Source: Adiantum capillus-veneris (lineage: Eukaryota; Streptophyta; Polypodiopsida; Polypodiales; Pteridaceae). Taken from it: a stretch of 64,000 nt of DNA. A program made the translations under genes and the position numbers. The number at the start of each line of letters is the position of its first letter. Position 1 is the stretch's first letter. Below the pieces are notes generated by a model. The model worked only from the letters and a program-made list of their open reading frames with translations. It searched no databases and was not told the origin of the DNA. Below, piece after piece: positions 34,748 to 46,303 of this stretch. The stretch covers positions 82,375,838 through 82,439,837 of the forward strand of contig CM043953.1 in assembly GCA_014529385.2 (NCBI GenBank). The letters run 5' to 3'.

Positions 34748-35173
34748 TCAATCCACAAAGGGGAGTAGGCCCAAAGCTTTGCGGAAAGCTTCAATCTTCT
34801 CACGAGACAGTGCCTTTGTGAAAAGATCTGCAAGGTTGTCCTGTGTTGGCACATAAGCCAAGCTGATCTCTCCTGTTGAGAGCCTCTCCCGGACATAGTG
34901 GTAATGCACCTCAATGTGCTTTGTGTGAGCATGAAAAACTGGGTTCCTCGCAACTGGGAATGCGCTCTGGCTGTCAGTGTCGATAGTGTTGGCAGTGTCT
35001 TGTCCAACACCCAAATCAGCCATAAGGCGTTTGAGCCATACACACTCAACCGTAGCTATGAAGACTGCCCTGTACTCAGCCTCACAACTCAAAGTGGCCA
35101 CAGTAGGTTGCTTCTTGCTCAACCATGATATACATAACCTACCATGCATGAAACAAAAACCACTTGTGGACAC
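34748..35173 (-). pseudogene. Copia A: RNase H
   Basis: Reads STSGFCFMHGRLCISWLSKK, ATLSCEAEYRA, DSQSAFPVARNPVFH, HIEVHYHYVRE and DNLADLFTKAL, the full set of copia RNase H words, up to the normal stop. It is in a different frame from the RT upstream. Confidence 0.9.
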
Positions 35174-36426
35174 TTGCGTGTCAAAACAAACAGCCCAATC
35201 TCAGTCCGAAAAAGCATGTAAGTCTGGCGGCAATGATCCCCCTTTGGGATAAAAAAAGCCAAGATATAAAGTGCCACTAAGGTAGTGGAAAATCCTCTTG
35301 ACAGCCTGCCAATGCTTAGACCCTGGGCTATGCATAAATCTGCTGACCTGTGAGACTGCAAACTGAATATCCGGCCTTGTGTTGCATACAGAAATGAGGC
35401 AGCCAATAGCAGTTTGATAAAGAGTGACATCAATAGATCGCCAGCATCATGTAGACTCAACTTCAAACATGTTTCCATGGGAGTGGCAATAGGTTTGCAA
35501 TCCTCAAGTCCAAACTTACATAGCAATGTCTCTATGTAACTTTTCTGACACAAGGCAATACCACCATTACACTGCTTAAACTGTATACCCAAGTAATGAT
35601 GCAATAGCCCCAAATCTTTCATTTTGAAAGTAGCATTCAAATCAGCCTTAAATTCAGCAATATGTCTCTCATTTGGTCCAATGATCAACAAATCATCGAC
35701 ATAAAGAACCACAATGAGAAGTACATCACCCTCACGCTTTACATACAATGTGCTTTCTGTTGGACTATTATGAAAGCCTCGTTTGACCAAATGAGTGTCA
35801 GCTTTCTCATACCAAGCATGAGGAGATTGCTTCAACCCATACAAAGCCTTCTTACATCTGCACAGTTTGTCCTCTTGTCCTTTTATGACAAAACCGCGAG
35901 ACTGCGTTACATAAACTTCCTCAAATATGTCATCGTTCAAGAAAGCAGTAACAATGTCTAATTGATGTACATCCCAACCAAAATTAGTTGCCAATGCACA
36001 TAGAAAACGCACAATAGTCATACGACAAGTGGGAGCAAAAGTCTCTTCATAATCTATGTCTTTTTGCTGTGAATAACCCTTTGCAACAAGTCGAGCCGTA
36101 TGGCGATCGATCTCAGCATCCGGCTTGCGTTTCAACTTGTAAACCCACTTCGTACCAATGTTGTTTTTGCCAGGAGGCAAATTACATAAAGTCCATGTGT
36201 CATTTTCTATAAGTGCATCATATTCTGATTGCATGGAAGCCATCCAATTTTCTGAATTCTGTGCTTCATCAAAAGACAGAGGCTCCTCAACATCATGTAA
36301 GCTAGACACATCCAAAGCATAACAATGTGATGCATAAGATGCATGGCGAGAGCCTGAACGAGTTCGACTAGACAAAGGTGCATCCAATTTACTGTCATGC
36401 AAAGTGTGCACCAGCCATTTTGGCAT
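35119..36426 (-). pseudogene. Copia A: reverse transcriptase
   Basis: Contains WTLCNLPPGKNNIGTKWVYK, DYEETFAPTCRMTIVRFL, HQLDIVTAFLND, KALYGLKQSPHAWYEK, VVLYVDDLLIIG (YVDD catalytic pair) and LGLLHHYLGIQF. The frame is lost after SLHDAGD (about 35440), before the last RT blocks. Upstream it is in another frame than integrase. Confidence 0.93.
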
Positions 36427-36478
36427 ACCTCTAGCTTGCTCATTTTCACCCTTTCCTCATCAAGTACATCATGTACAT

Positions 36479-37588
36479 CTACATAGTAATAGGCTGATCT
36501 GTAACATTTTCAGAAACCCCCAGCTGTACATTTGCCTCATTGGAACTTACATTCGTATTTCCACCACTGAAAAGAGGCAACAAAGTGTCATAAATGTCAT
36601 GTGAGCTTACATTACTGTCTCTAGTATATGACAGCAAGGGTTGAACAAAATCATCCACAGACACTACATCCCGTGAAACCAAAATACGTTTTGTTTGCGG
36701 ATGATACAACCTGTAACCTTTGCTTTCAGCACTATAACCAACAAAAATACATTTGACAGCCTTATCATCCAATTTTTTGCGTTGTGTTTGTGGCACCAAA
36801 GCATATTCCAAATAGCCAAAAACACGCATGTGCTCAATAGAAGGCTTTCTATCATGCCATGCTTCATATGAAGCAATAGACTGCAAAGCTTTCGTAGGAC
36901 ACCTGTTTAGTACATAAGTGGCACACATGATGGCCTCAAGCCAAAAAGAATGCGGCAAAGCTTGACTTTTGACCATACATCGTGCCATTTCCATAAGTGA
37001 CATGTTTTTCCTCTCAGCAACACCATTTTGCTGAGGTGTATAAGGCATTGTACATTGGTGTTTTATCCCACGACTAGCCAGAAATGCATTGAATTCATGA
37101 GACATATACTCCCCCCCTCGATCGGAACGGAGGGTGCCCATAGTACATTTCGAGACATTTTCAGCCATAGCCAGAAATTGTTTGAAGCACATAAAAACTT
37201 TAGAATTCTCTTTAAGCGGAAATACCCATGCATGTCTGGAGTAATCATCAATGAAGGTCACTAAGTAAAGGTAATTACCCAAGGACGGAGTTTGCATGGG
37301 CCCACAAACATCACTATGCACAAGCTGCAACCTGCATGTGGCCTGAATTGAACCATCCTTTGGAAACTTCGAATGCTGCATCTTGCCCAAAATACAGCCT
37401 TCACAAACATGTTTGACAGGTGCTTCAAGAGGCGGCAAAGAAGCAACCATATCAGATTTCTGCAAACTCAGCAAACTGGCAAAATTTAGATGACCAAAAT
37501 GTGCATGCTAAAGTTTTGCATCTGAAATATCCCTTGAATTTGCAACAGCATTTGCAAAATTTTATCCACGCTTGTCATACAAAGTGAG
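36479..37588 (-). pseudogene. Copia A: integrase
   Basis: Zinc part HAHFGHLNF...CEGCILGKM, then a DDE core: VHSDVCGPM, LRSDRGGEYMS and AERKNMSLMEMA (Asp, Asp, Glu all present), and the copia C-terminal words FGYLEYALVP and KCIFVGYSAESKGYRL. Three stops in the first 80 bases or so and a frame change after 36479 disable it. Confidence 0.9.
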
Positions 37589-38245
37589 CTAATACAGCCC
37601 ACGGCACAAAAGGCCAGATGCAACAATTTCATCACCAAAACTGAGATCATGAACTGTACATCTGTCATCCACAAATTTGACTACAAGTCCAAGTCTAGCA
37701 AGTGCGGATACAGATAAGAGATTCTTCTTGATCCCAGGTACATAAAGTGCATCAACAAGTGTGAAAGAACTGCCATTAGCAGCAGTAAGCACAATCTTTC
37801 CAACTCCCTGAACAGGACAAGAGGCATTGTTGGCACAAGTGACTGAATTCCCATGAGGGACAGACTCGAGAGAGGTGAACATTTCACGATGTGAGGTAAT
37901 GTGCTTTGTAGCACCAATGTCGAAATACCACACATGTGAATCTGTAGGAACTGACAAGCATGCAATATGGACAACAGGATTGTAAGTGCACTCTGCGCTA
38001 AAAGCCCATTCTGCATCAACATCAGCATCACAGTCTCCTTTCACAGAAGACTCAACAATGATTGTATTTGTAGTGGAACCAGCATTTGCATTGGAACCAC
38101 CCTCTTTCTTCTTAGCCTCTTTGGCCTTCAACTTAGGACACGACTTGATCAAATGATCATTAGCTTTACAATAATGGCATTGCATCTTCTTTTTGCCCTT
38201 ATCACCAGAATTTCTAGAAAAATTGATGCCAACAGAAGCATTAGG
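37589..38245 (-). pseudogene. Copia A: zinc knuckle and protease
   Basis: Knuckle CHYCKANDHLIKSC, then protease WYFDIGATKHIT (family DSGA; Ser replaced by Ile) and ALYVPGIKKNLLSVSALA. The frame follows gag by a one-base shift near 38250. Confidence 0.9.
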
Positions 38246-39014
38246 AACCACTCGTAACAGAACCATAAGAAGTGGCTGCATTACTGATACCACCCTTTCT
38301 TTGAGAAGCAATAAAAGCCTGTTCAACTGCAAGTTGCCTAGTCCTGTTTTTTCTAGAAAGTGACTCTTGCAATAGCAATGTGCATAATGCATCAAAGTTG
38401 ACAACTTCAGGATTTCCTTGGGTCATCAGTCTCCAAGTACTAGCAAAAGTCTGGTAGGAATCTGGTAAGGCATCAAGAACAGTCTGCACAAGGGAACTGT
38501 CTGAAATGACTTCACCTGCAGAAATAAGTTTCTCATTGATATCCTTGACACCAGCAAGAAAAGTTTCCATATCATATTCCTCATGCATAATCTTTGACTC
38601 CATCTCTTTACGCAACAAAGCAATTTTAGCCTCATTGCGGCTTGCATAAAGACCAGCCAATATATCCCAAGCCTGTTTTGCAGATTTTGCTGAACGAATG
38701 TGAGGAACAATGGTGCGCTTCACAGACAACATTATCAATGCATGAGCTTGTGCATCCTTTACATCCCAACAAGATTTTTCTACCGTAGGCAAAACAACTC
38801 TAATAGCAGCAATCCTTGCAGCAAGACCTGCAATATCCTCAACATCGCCTGCATCCTCAGAACCAGGACGTACATCAATGCCCTGCACAATATTCCAGAC
38901 GCCCTATGACACAAGAACGTGTTGCATCATATAAGCCCACATAGGGTAACTGTCCCCATCCAACCTGTCCTCAGCAGCAAACATCTTGAAGACATCTGTG
39001 TTGTCGTCAGCCAT
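38241..39014 (-). pseudogene. Copia A: gag
   Basis: Starts at an ATG at 39014 (MADDNTDVFKMFAAEDRLDG) and reads LDGDSYPMWAYMM, then a TAG at 38904-38906, then continues in the same frame to 38241 with AWDILAGLYASRNEAK and LLRKEMESKIMHEEYDM, the typical copia gag core. A single nonsense codon interrupts it. Confidence 0.9.
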
Positions 39015-39360
39015 GGTAAATGCTGTACCTGATGTGAAAACTATCAAAAATAGGAGAAATGGATCGGGAACAACACGTGCTATATAGCACAAGCTGTAGA
39101 AGACTATAAGGCACCTGCTATGCAGAAACGACACTGACAAAAATTCTGCACAAAATGACGAAATAGCCTGTGCAGTACTGCATGTAGTGGGAACGAAGGC
39201 CGAAATGAGCCCGAATCAAAAATCTGAGCAGACTGAGCTCTACGAGAAATCCCAAAATATTTGTCGATGTGCGAACGCTCGCCCAACCTCACTGTAATCA
39301 GAGAAAGTGAGTAGGCGTGTGCTGGAGCACCTGGCGACTAAGCCCGGGAGGACGTAACCT

Positions 39361-39372
39361 GCTCTGATACCA
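39361..39372 (-). promoter_or_regulatory. Primer-binding site of copia A
   Basis: TGGTATCAGAGC on -, two bases inside the 5' LTR; complementary to initiator tRNA-Met. Confidence 0.92.
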
Positions 39373-39374
39373 AT

Positions 39375-39601
39375 TGTTGGAATTAGGGTTGCAGAGAAAC
39401 GCACACAGCTTGGAGAAGACGAAGGAAGCTCAAGTCACATAATAGAGAGTGTCTTACTTAGTGTGCAATGGAAAGATAGATAGCCCTAGAGTGATGGGCG
39501 TATATACAATGCTCGGGGGAAAAAACCTCCTAAAGAGGAAAAAAATGCCCCAACGGTCCTAGTGTGTTCACACACATCACTACCACATGTATATGGTAAC
39601 A
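39375..39601 (-). repeat. 5' LTR of copia A
   Basis: 227 bp, TG...CA; flanked outside by GGATT at 39602-39606. Confidence 0.95.
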
Positions 39602-39606
39602 GGATT

Positions 39607-41980
39607 TGCTTGTTTTGCCCTTAGAGCATCCAAATCTATCTGTGCCTATGCCAGTTGTTTTCATAAATTTTCAATCTATTCGTCTTTAGCTTTCTACAAT
39701 GCTCTATGCTCTGCCGTCATGATTTGTCGGTCGTATTTCTCTTGACCAAGGGCTTCCTTTAAATCTTGGACCTCTTTAATTAGCGAGGTCGATCTAGCTA
39801 TCATGCTTGAGGAGCTCGGCGTCTCTTGCAAGGCTAAAAGCTGGGTCAGAGTCTTGCTGATCATCGCATATGACTCTTGCAGCTTTTCACTCTGCTCTCT
39901 TTCCTTGACCAGCTCTTCCTCTAGTTGTTGTTGCTCACCCTGCAAAGTAGTGTTGGCCTCATTAAACTATTGGACCTACTTGTAGTAATAGGCGGTGTTC
40001 TCTTGTTCCCTTTGTAACTCTGATTGGAGTTGTAGCTGGAATTTTTGCAACTTCTGTATTTTGTTTTGTAGCTGTAATGTGTTCTTAGCTGCTTTCATTG
40101 CCTCTTTCTTAGTGTCCTCCAGCTCTAGTTCGCGGAAGTTGTAGAGAGCTCTTTGGCATTGGAAGTGGAGCTTGATCTTGTCTAAATGTGCATCAATGTC
40201 AAACGACCTAATCATTTTGGCTCCCTCCTCTATCACCGCTTTACGAACGAAGCGATCTTGGTTTTCTTTGACTTGTTTGACCCCGACCCGAGGTTCTAGC
40301 CTCATCCGTCGTTCTTTCCTTTGTTTTCAGTACTTCAACAACAGCCGGGGTTGTAGTGGCTTCTAGGAATGCTGCCTCTTTTTCTTGATCTTCCTTCTTT
40401 TGTGACAGCACTTTGTCTGCCACTTGCTTTGGAAGATCTACAGCTTCTTCTTTTATTATGTTCCAGCCTCTGAAGGTAACTCTTTGTCTTTTGGTGATTC
40501 AAAATCATATTCTTGCTGCTGGTAAAGTGTGTCTTGCTCACCCTTCTCCTCTTGGTTTTCATCTTTTTCCTTGGCCTTGGTAGATTCGTTGGATGATTCG
40601 AGATCATCGACACGTTGCCGCTTTGCATACTCTCTTTCTCTTTGCTCCATTTTTCATTTGATGCTCATTCTGAATCCGTTGTTGCATTTTGTTGGCAATG
40701 TTCAGATTCTCCTCTACTTCCCGTCTTTTGCATTGCTTGATCCGTTCTAGGGTTGATGATTTTCTGCACTGTAAGTTTACATCTTCTTCTTCTTCTTCTT
40801 TTTCATCATCCGCTCCTGTTCCCTTCCTTCTTTCTTTCTCGTGTTTTTGTTGGTGGATTCTCTCTTTGCGCCTACATTTTGTCCATTGTTCTTCTGGCTT
40901 GGGTTATTGGGATGTCCTTTGTCGCTCGGGTTGTTCTCTTCTTCCGTCTTGTGTATTAATTGAAAAGTCACTCCCATGTTCCTCATCTGAAGATTGGTAT
41001 TCGGAAAGTCTATCTCTTTTTTTTAATCTTTCTTCCTCGCTGTTCGGTGCATCAGACTCAATCTTCTCACTGTCAGTGTTAATTCTTGTTGAGATATGTC
41101 TTGTTTGACCTCTGGTTTTGGCCTTGTGGATGGTACTGCTACCGGCTTTATTAATCTTTTGGATTTGTGGATCAAATCTAGCTGTCCTTTTGCTGGTGGT
41201 AGATCATCAATCATTCGCAATGCTTGGTAGGTGATTCGAGTTAGCATTGGTCCAGCATTCATGTAGGTCTTTCACTTTTGGCTACCCTTAAGATTTGCTT
41301 CCACTATATTGTTGAGAGTAGGTAGTTGCCAAAGTCACACCTGACCACTCTTCTTTCTGCTAACCCCCATTGCCATTACCACTGCCATGTGCAAAAGTGG
41401 TTTAGTGTATCTTGGTGGATTTTGTACTTTGAAGTGTTGGGATATGAGGTGCAACGGCAATTCTGTCTCCGAGTAGATCAAATCTTGATATGTCAGTTTG
41501 TGTCCTCTTTACTTCAGAAAGACTTTGTCATTAATTATCGCTTTTGTCTTTTGTAAGAGATTGTGTGTTCCTTGTTGCAGATGGAGAGCTTCATTGATTA
41601 TTTCTGCAATGATTTTAACTTTGACTGTTTCTCCATCTTTGTCCGTAAGGGTGGCTTCCCCATTGTACTGAATTGAGCTTATGAGTTCATGAGCTCTTTT
41701 GAAATCTGTTCCCCATGGCGGTAGTCGTAGACAGCTATCTAATTGTAGACACCTGGCCTCAAGCTTGCACTTCAAAATTTTGGTGTAGTGCCCACAATTC
41801 CCTTGGAAAAATGGTGGTCGTTACTATCTCTCCATTTGCTGCTTGAAATCTTTCGATGAATATATTGGTAGGTATTGCGTCTAGCACCTGTTCTATGATA
41901 TGGGCCTTCTCATTTGAGGATATATCTGAGATCTCATATGGAGCTGCTTCCCACTTTCTTTGTGCTTTTCTTCGAGGCAT
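39607..41980 (-). pseudogene. Element II coiled-coil ORF, N-terminal and coiled-coil part
   Basis: Begins at an ATG at 41980 (MPRRKAQRKWEAAPYEISD). 41775-41509 has FKRAHELISSIQYNGEATLT then DKDGETVKVKI, equivalent to VYELATSIQKDGKATLTAMD in element I, and 41262-41023 has MLTRITYQALRMI (element I: ILTRIAYEAIGA). A Glu/Lys-rich part follows (40650-40335), then coiled coil (40305-39976 and 39945-39694: KNTLQLQNKIQKLQKFQLQ, EEELVKEREQSEKLQE). Several frame changes. The domain order matches element I, which confirms the relationship. Confidence 0.82.
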
Positions 41981-42185
41981 CTTGAGGTCAGTTTCAGATT
42001 GAAAACAAGATTTAGCAATTGATTAAACTGTCGAAAAGTTAAAGAAAATGCAAAGTTTGAGCATAAAATGAAAAATGAGCATAAGTTTGTCAAAACTACC
42101 CCAATTTGACCAAATTACACCAGTGCATCTAGGATTACTATAGGCACAAGGGCATAAGGTAACATATGAATTCTGAAAGAAAGGT

Positions 42186-43303
42186 ACATGGATCATGATC
42201 CATGTTGGAAAACATTTTGAAGATATGATGATACCAGTTGGTAGGGCTCATCAAGATGGTGCCTTGGTCCAAACATTTTGGGATTTGGATCATTGGTTTG
42301 GTACTTAGGTCAATTTTTGGAGATTATCCTTAGACTTAGAGGAAGTTGGTAATTTATTGTGGATTTTGGAATCCAAATGACTTGAAACTTCATGGCTAGG
42401 ATTTGTTGGATATCTTGAGCCAGATGATGTGAATTTGTCTCTAATTGGCCAAAAAGGTACATGGATCGCGATCCATGTTGGGAGGCATTTTGGGACAGCC
42501 TCTTGCACACATGTTCCTATAGGTCTTCCTAGTACACTAGTGAAATATTTTCAAATTTGGATTTGTTTTTCCTGTGTTTACTCAATGTTCAAGTTTATGG
42601 CCATGTTTTTTCCTTCTTGACCATATTGGTTTTTTGGAACCACTTTTGGGCACTTCCTTTGACTAACATTTGATACTGCCTTCATTTTGGAGATGATTTT
42701 TGTTTGAAACCCGCAAATTTGGCTATCTCCCCACCAATTTTCATCAATTTCTGGATCCATCTGAAGGGGGAAATTGATCCATGCAATCTGCACAACTTTG
42801 CAAGTACTCTTTTGCTTTGCTTTGACCATAATTAGACCTTTAATATTACATCTCCTTGATGCTTGTGTTTCACCCTCTTCCGGACTCCCTTTTGTTTCAG
42901 TTGGTTTTAGGATAAAGCCCCAAGTTGTTTCACTTGCTGCTCTGGCTAGTGGGGTAGCTTCATATTCTTCTTCTAACCCTACTCCATAATGTTTTTTCTG
43001 GAAACTGACCCTTTTCCCCTTGATTATTGCCAAATTTCCATTTGCAGACTGAAGATAACAAACCATTAGGGTTTAATGATTTTAAAAGCACTTTTTGTAA
43101 CTTTTTTTGCATGGTTAGTTACACTTTTTCATCCTCCAGCCAGTGAACATTTCGTGCCCTGATTTTGTCATCAAGGTACATGGATTCATGTTGGGAAGCA
43201 TCTTGCAATTCCAACTAGTGGAGGTTGTTTTGAGCTTATGGAGACTCTATTGTGCAACTTTCTCTAGTTTTAGGGTTTGAGGAACATGGATCGCGATCGA
43301 TGT
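42186..43303. repeat. Palindrome array of element II
   Basis: Sites at 42186-42205 (ACATGGATCA plus its reverse complement, perfect), 42459-42478 (ACATGGATCG plus its reverse complement, perfect), 43178-43191 (a shortened ACATGGA/TTCATGT) and 43284-43303 (one mismatch, arms extended by GGA/TCC). Most are preceded by AAGGT and followed by TGGGA on +. The nearest site is about 205 bp from the ORF start at 41980, against 166 bp in element I. Confidence 0.9.
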
Positions 43304-44051
43304 TCCACTCCCTTTTGCAACTGTTTTTGCATACAATGATTCTGCTAGTTACCAGGGCTCTACTGATGCAAAGGTTTATGTTTTGGGTAAGTTTTTAACT
43401 CCCCCATTGGCCTTGACAACTTGCAAAATTTGTGACTTTGATCTGCTCTGATCTGTTGTTTTGGTAATGTTGGGGCAGTGTGGAGCATACACAAGTGTTC
43501 TTGTAGGGTTAATGATCATACTTGTCGAATCTGGTGGAGTAAGAGCTATCGAGGTAGTCGCAGGAGGCAGAAACAAAGCGAAAACTCCTATGCTTTTGTG
43601 GATCTTTGTGTGTGCGTGTGTGTGTGTGTGTGTGTAAAAATGCAAATGAGCTTATGTTGCCCCATTTGGCTATATGTGCCCAATCTACCCGGAATGCCCC
43701 ATTCATACTTACCTCCGTTGATCGTATCTTGATATTCATATCACCTACAATTCGAACCGTTCTTCATTCTGATATTCAATTACTAAATGGCCTCTAATCT
43801 GCAATTTTGATCCTTTTGAAGTTGGCTCAGAATTCGTCATGTGCCAAACCTTTCCATATTTTCCATGTTCGAAGCCCTTGCTTTGAAGTTTTGGCGTTTG
43901 CTTTCAAAAGTCAATTCCAACTTTCCCAGCTCAACTTATTAATTTTTGTTGATTATTTGGCATTTTTAGCTTTTTAGTAAAAGAAATCTACTTATAATTA
44001 TTATTAGTTGGCCATAATTTTACCAAGATTAGTATAATCACTCATACATAC
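43304..44051 (-). other. Element II non-coding region (left of element C)
   Basis: Part of the non-coding stretch between second protease and palindromes. Contains a (GT)n run at about 43605-43634. No gene seen. Confidence 0.55.
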
Positions 44052-44179
44052 TGATAGCCGACTTTTGAAAATCAAAGAAAAAAAAACTAATTCCCCCCCC
44101 CCCCCCCCCCCCCCCAACTCTCAGTACCCCCCCCTAGCTTATTCCCCCTCCCACCCGACGGGCATTGGATAAATAACAC

Positions 44180-44232
<53 letters not shown>

Positions 44233-44243
44233 CCCTACATACG

Positions 44244-44279
<36 letters not shown>

Positions 44280-44617
44280 TATCCTCTCTCCAAATTTACC
44301 CCCACTCTCAAACCCCTTGGCCAGACGGAAGCTTTGAAAAAAACCACCCGACCCCTCTCTCGTGCTCCCTCGGTGTGAGCCGCATGGAAACACCCCCCCC
44401 CCCCCCCCCCCCCCCCCACTCTCATTACCCCCCCCTTTTTTTTGGCCCGCCAATATTCCTTCCCCGACCCCTCACCACCTTTCCCACCCCGCTCATTCCC
44501 CTCCCCTCGGCCTCATCCCCCCCCCCCCTCTTGGCCCGCTGATACATTCCCTCACTCCCACCCATTGACTTGTTTCCCTCCCCTCGTCCTCAAGCTCCCA
44601 TGAAAGACAATATAAAC

Positions 44618-44664
<47 letters not shown>

Positions 44665-44722
44665 TCTCTCTCACCCACACATCTCCCCTACCCCACTCCC
44701 AAGCCTCACCCCTCCCTCTTCC

Positions 44723-44759
<37 letters not shown>

Positions 44760-46028
44760 CCACACCTCACCCCTCCCTCTCCCTCACAATCTCTCTCTCT
44801 CTCAGCTTAGTCCGCGGACACCGCTTTCTCTCTCACTCGGCGCTTAGGCCACGCATGAGGAAATATCTCTCTCTCTCTCTCCTTCTCATGGACAGCAGCA
44901 ATAGGACCACACTCTCTCTCTCTCACCATACACACACACACACACACACACCGCACACACACTCTCTCTACCCCTACCCCATCCCCCCCCCCCGCAGAAG
45001 AAAGCAGGCCATCCGCCATCAACAGAAAAAAAAACAAAAAAAAACTATATATATATATATATATATATTATAAAGCCCCTTCCCACGCACGTTTTTCACA
45101 CACATACATCTACATACATCTACATACACACACATATACATACACACACACCCGCCCTCATGCACGAATACATACACACACACACACACACACACACATA
45201 TACGCACCGCACCAAAAAAAATACAAAGGAGGAGAAACGACTACGACATCCCGACGAATAAAGAAGAAGGATCCAAAGCACGCGCCGCCAACAATAAAAA
45301 GAGAAAATGCGCCAAAGGCATGCCCCGGCCGACGCCGAAAAGAAGTACGCTCGACACCCATGCACTAGCAACACACCATTCGTCGGCAACACGCAACCAC
45401 GACGCCATCCCAGTAATTTATAGGTTATTTTCATCATTATCTTCAGTTTTCACTGGAGCCATTGTAAATTTCCATTTTTGTAAACATCCTCTCTCTAGGT
45501 GATGGTCACAAAGGCCCACCTAGAGATTCCCATCTTTTAATAACCTCCCAAAACAAAGCAAGGGTCAACCACACCGGGCCCACCACTTTCTTTGTATCCC
45601 TGATTAGGCTTACCCTAACCATACTAGGATTACCATAATCCAAGCAGCCAACACCTATCAATTGGCACTGAGAGGTCACTATTGGGGGGGGGGGGGGCAA
45701 TTCATGAGGAGCCAAGGATTTGGTAGAGTGTAGTGGGAAGGATTCACACTATCACCATCACGGGGAGGGGGCTTGTATGTTGGGTTTGCCTTGCGAATTG
45801 CATCATGCGAAGGGAACCACATCCATCTCTCGACTCCAATGGTTGATGCACACACGTATGCACGCTCTTGGTCGTAAGTATTCACAATCATTGAGTCGTC
45901 TTAGAGAACGCACCAAGTAGGTTGCACCACCTCCTCTCCCTACCTCTCTACCACCACGGTATGCCGCTTTGTAAATACTGCAGAAATAATTCACCCTCAC
46001 ACCCCCGAGGGTTTTCATCATTTGCAAA

Positions 46029-46068
<40 letters not shown>

Positions 46069-46230
46069 TGTGTAGGTTTGCGGTATTCATATCATCGTGG
46101 TTTTGCATCCTAGCCGCTCAAAGCTAGGTGGTGCCCCTTGTTCACTTTACTGTGGCAGGCTCGAGGCGTGCCATTCGGCCCCCGGTGTTTTAGAGGCCGT
46201 CGGGGTTCGGGGTCAGCTTTGTGTCCGTCA
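44052..46230 (+). repeat. 5' LTR of element C, poly-C and microsatellite rich
   Basis: About 2.18 kb. The left half is almost wholly simple sequence: C runs at about 44094-44116, 44244-44276 (33), 44393-44417 and 44619-44662 (44 bases), CT runs, CA runs and an AT run. The right third is ordinary sequence about 95 percent identical to the other LTR by eye over a 240-base sample. Confidence 0.92.
45069..45075 (+). promoter_or_regulatory. TATA box in element C 5' LTR
   Basis: TATAAAG at the end of an (AT)n run, followed by CCCCTTCCCACGCACG. The same arrangement is kept in the 3' LTR at 52553-52559, although the AT run differs in length. Confidence 0.6.
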
Positions 46231-46232
46231 TT

Positions 46233-46282
46233 TGGTGCCCCCACTGAGGAGCGAACTCAAGACCTTCAGTTTACAAGACTGA
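46233..46282 (+). promoter_or_regulatory. Extended primer-binding site: antisense of tRNA-Thr(UGU) 3' half
   Basis: Starts TGG two bases after the LTR. Its reverse complement folds as tRNA positions 27-76: anticodon stem TCAGT/ACTGA with loop CTTGTAA (anticodon TGT), variable loop AGGTC, T stem TTGAG/CTCAG with loop TTCGCTC, acceptor strand TGGGGGC, discriminator A, CCA. All ten stem pairs visible in the two hairpins form, one as G-T. Position 58, normally A, reads C. An ordinary primer site is about 18 nt. Confidence 0.82.
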
Positions 46283-46303
46283 AAGTGACGCCCACTATCA
46301 ATC

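Larger units (their letters stand above)
34446..39601 (-). mobile_element. Copia A: near-complete Ty1/copia element inserted in element II
   Basis: LTRs at 34446-34672 and 39375-39601 (227 bp each, about 17 differences), flanked by a perfect 5-bp duplication GGATT (34441-34445 and 39602-39606). The primer site TGGTATCAGAGC is at 39361-39372 on -. Gag, zinc knuckle, protease, integrase, RT and RNase H are all present in order, but broken by stops and frameshifts. Because it interrupts the coiled-coil ORF of element II, it arrived later. Confidence 0.96.

Noticed and set aside
44570-45073. Proline-rich 167-codon frame
   Set aside because: Translation of poly-C and CT/CA tracts in the element C LTR; does not hold in the other LTR.
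46233-46282. A tRNA-Thr gene on -
   Set aside because: Only the 3' half is present, it includes the CCA end not encoded in plant nuclear tRNA genes, and it starts exactly two bases after an LTR, so it is a primer-site derivative.
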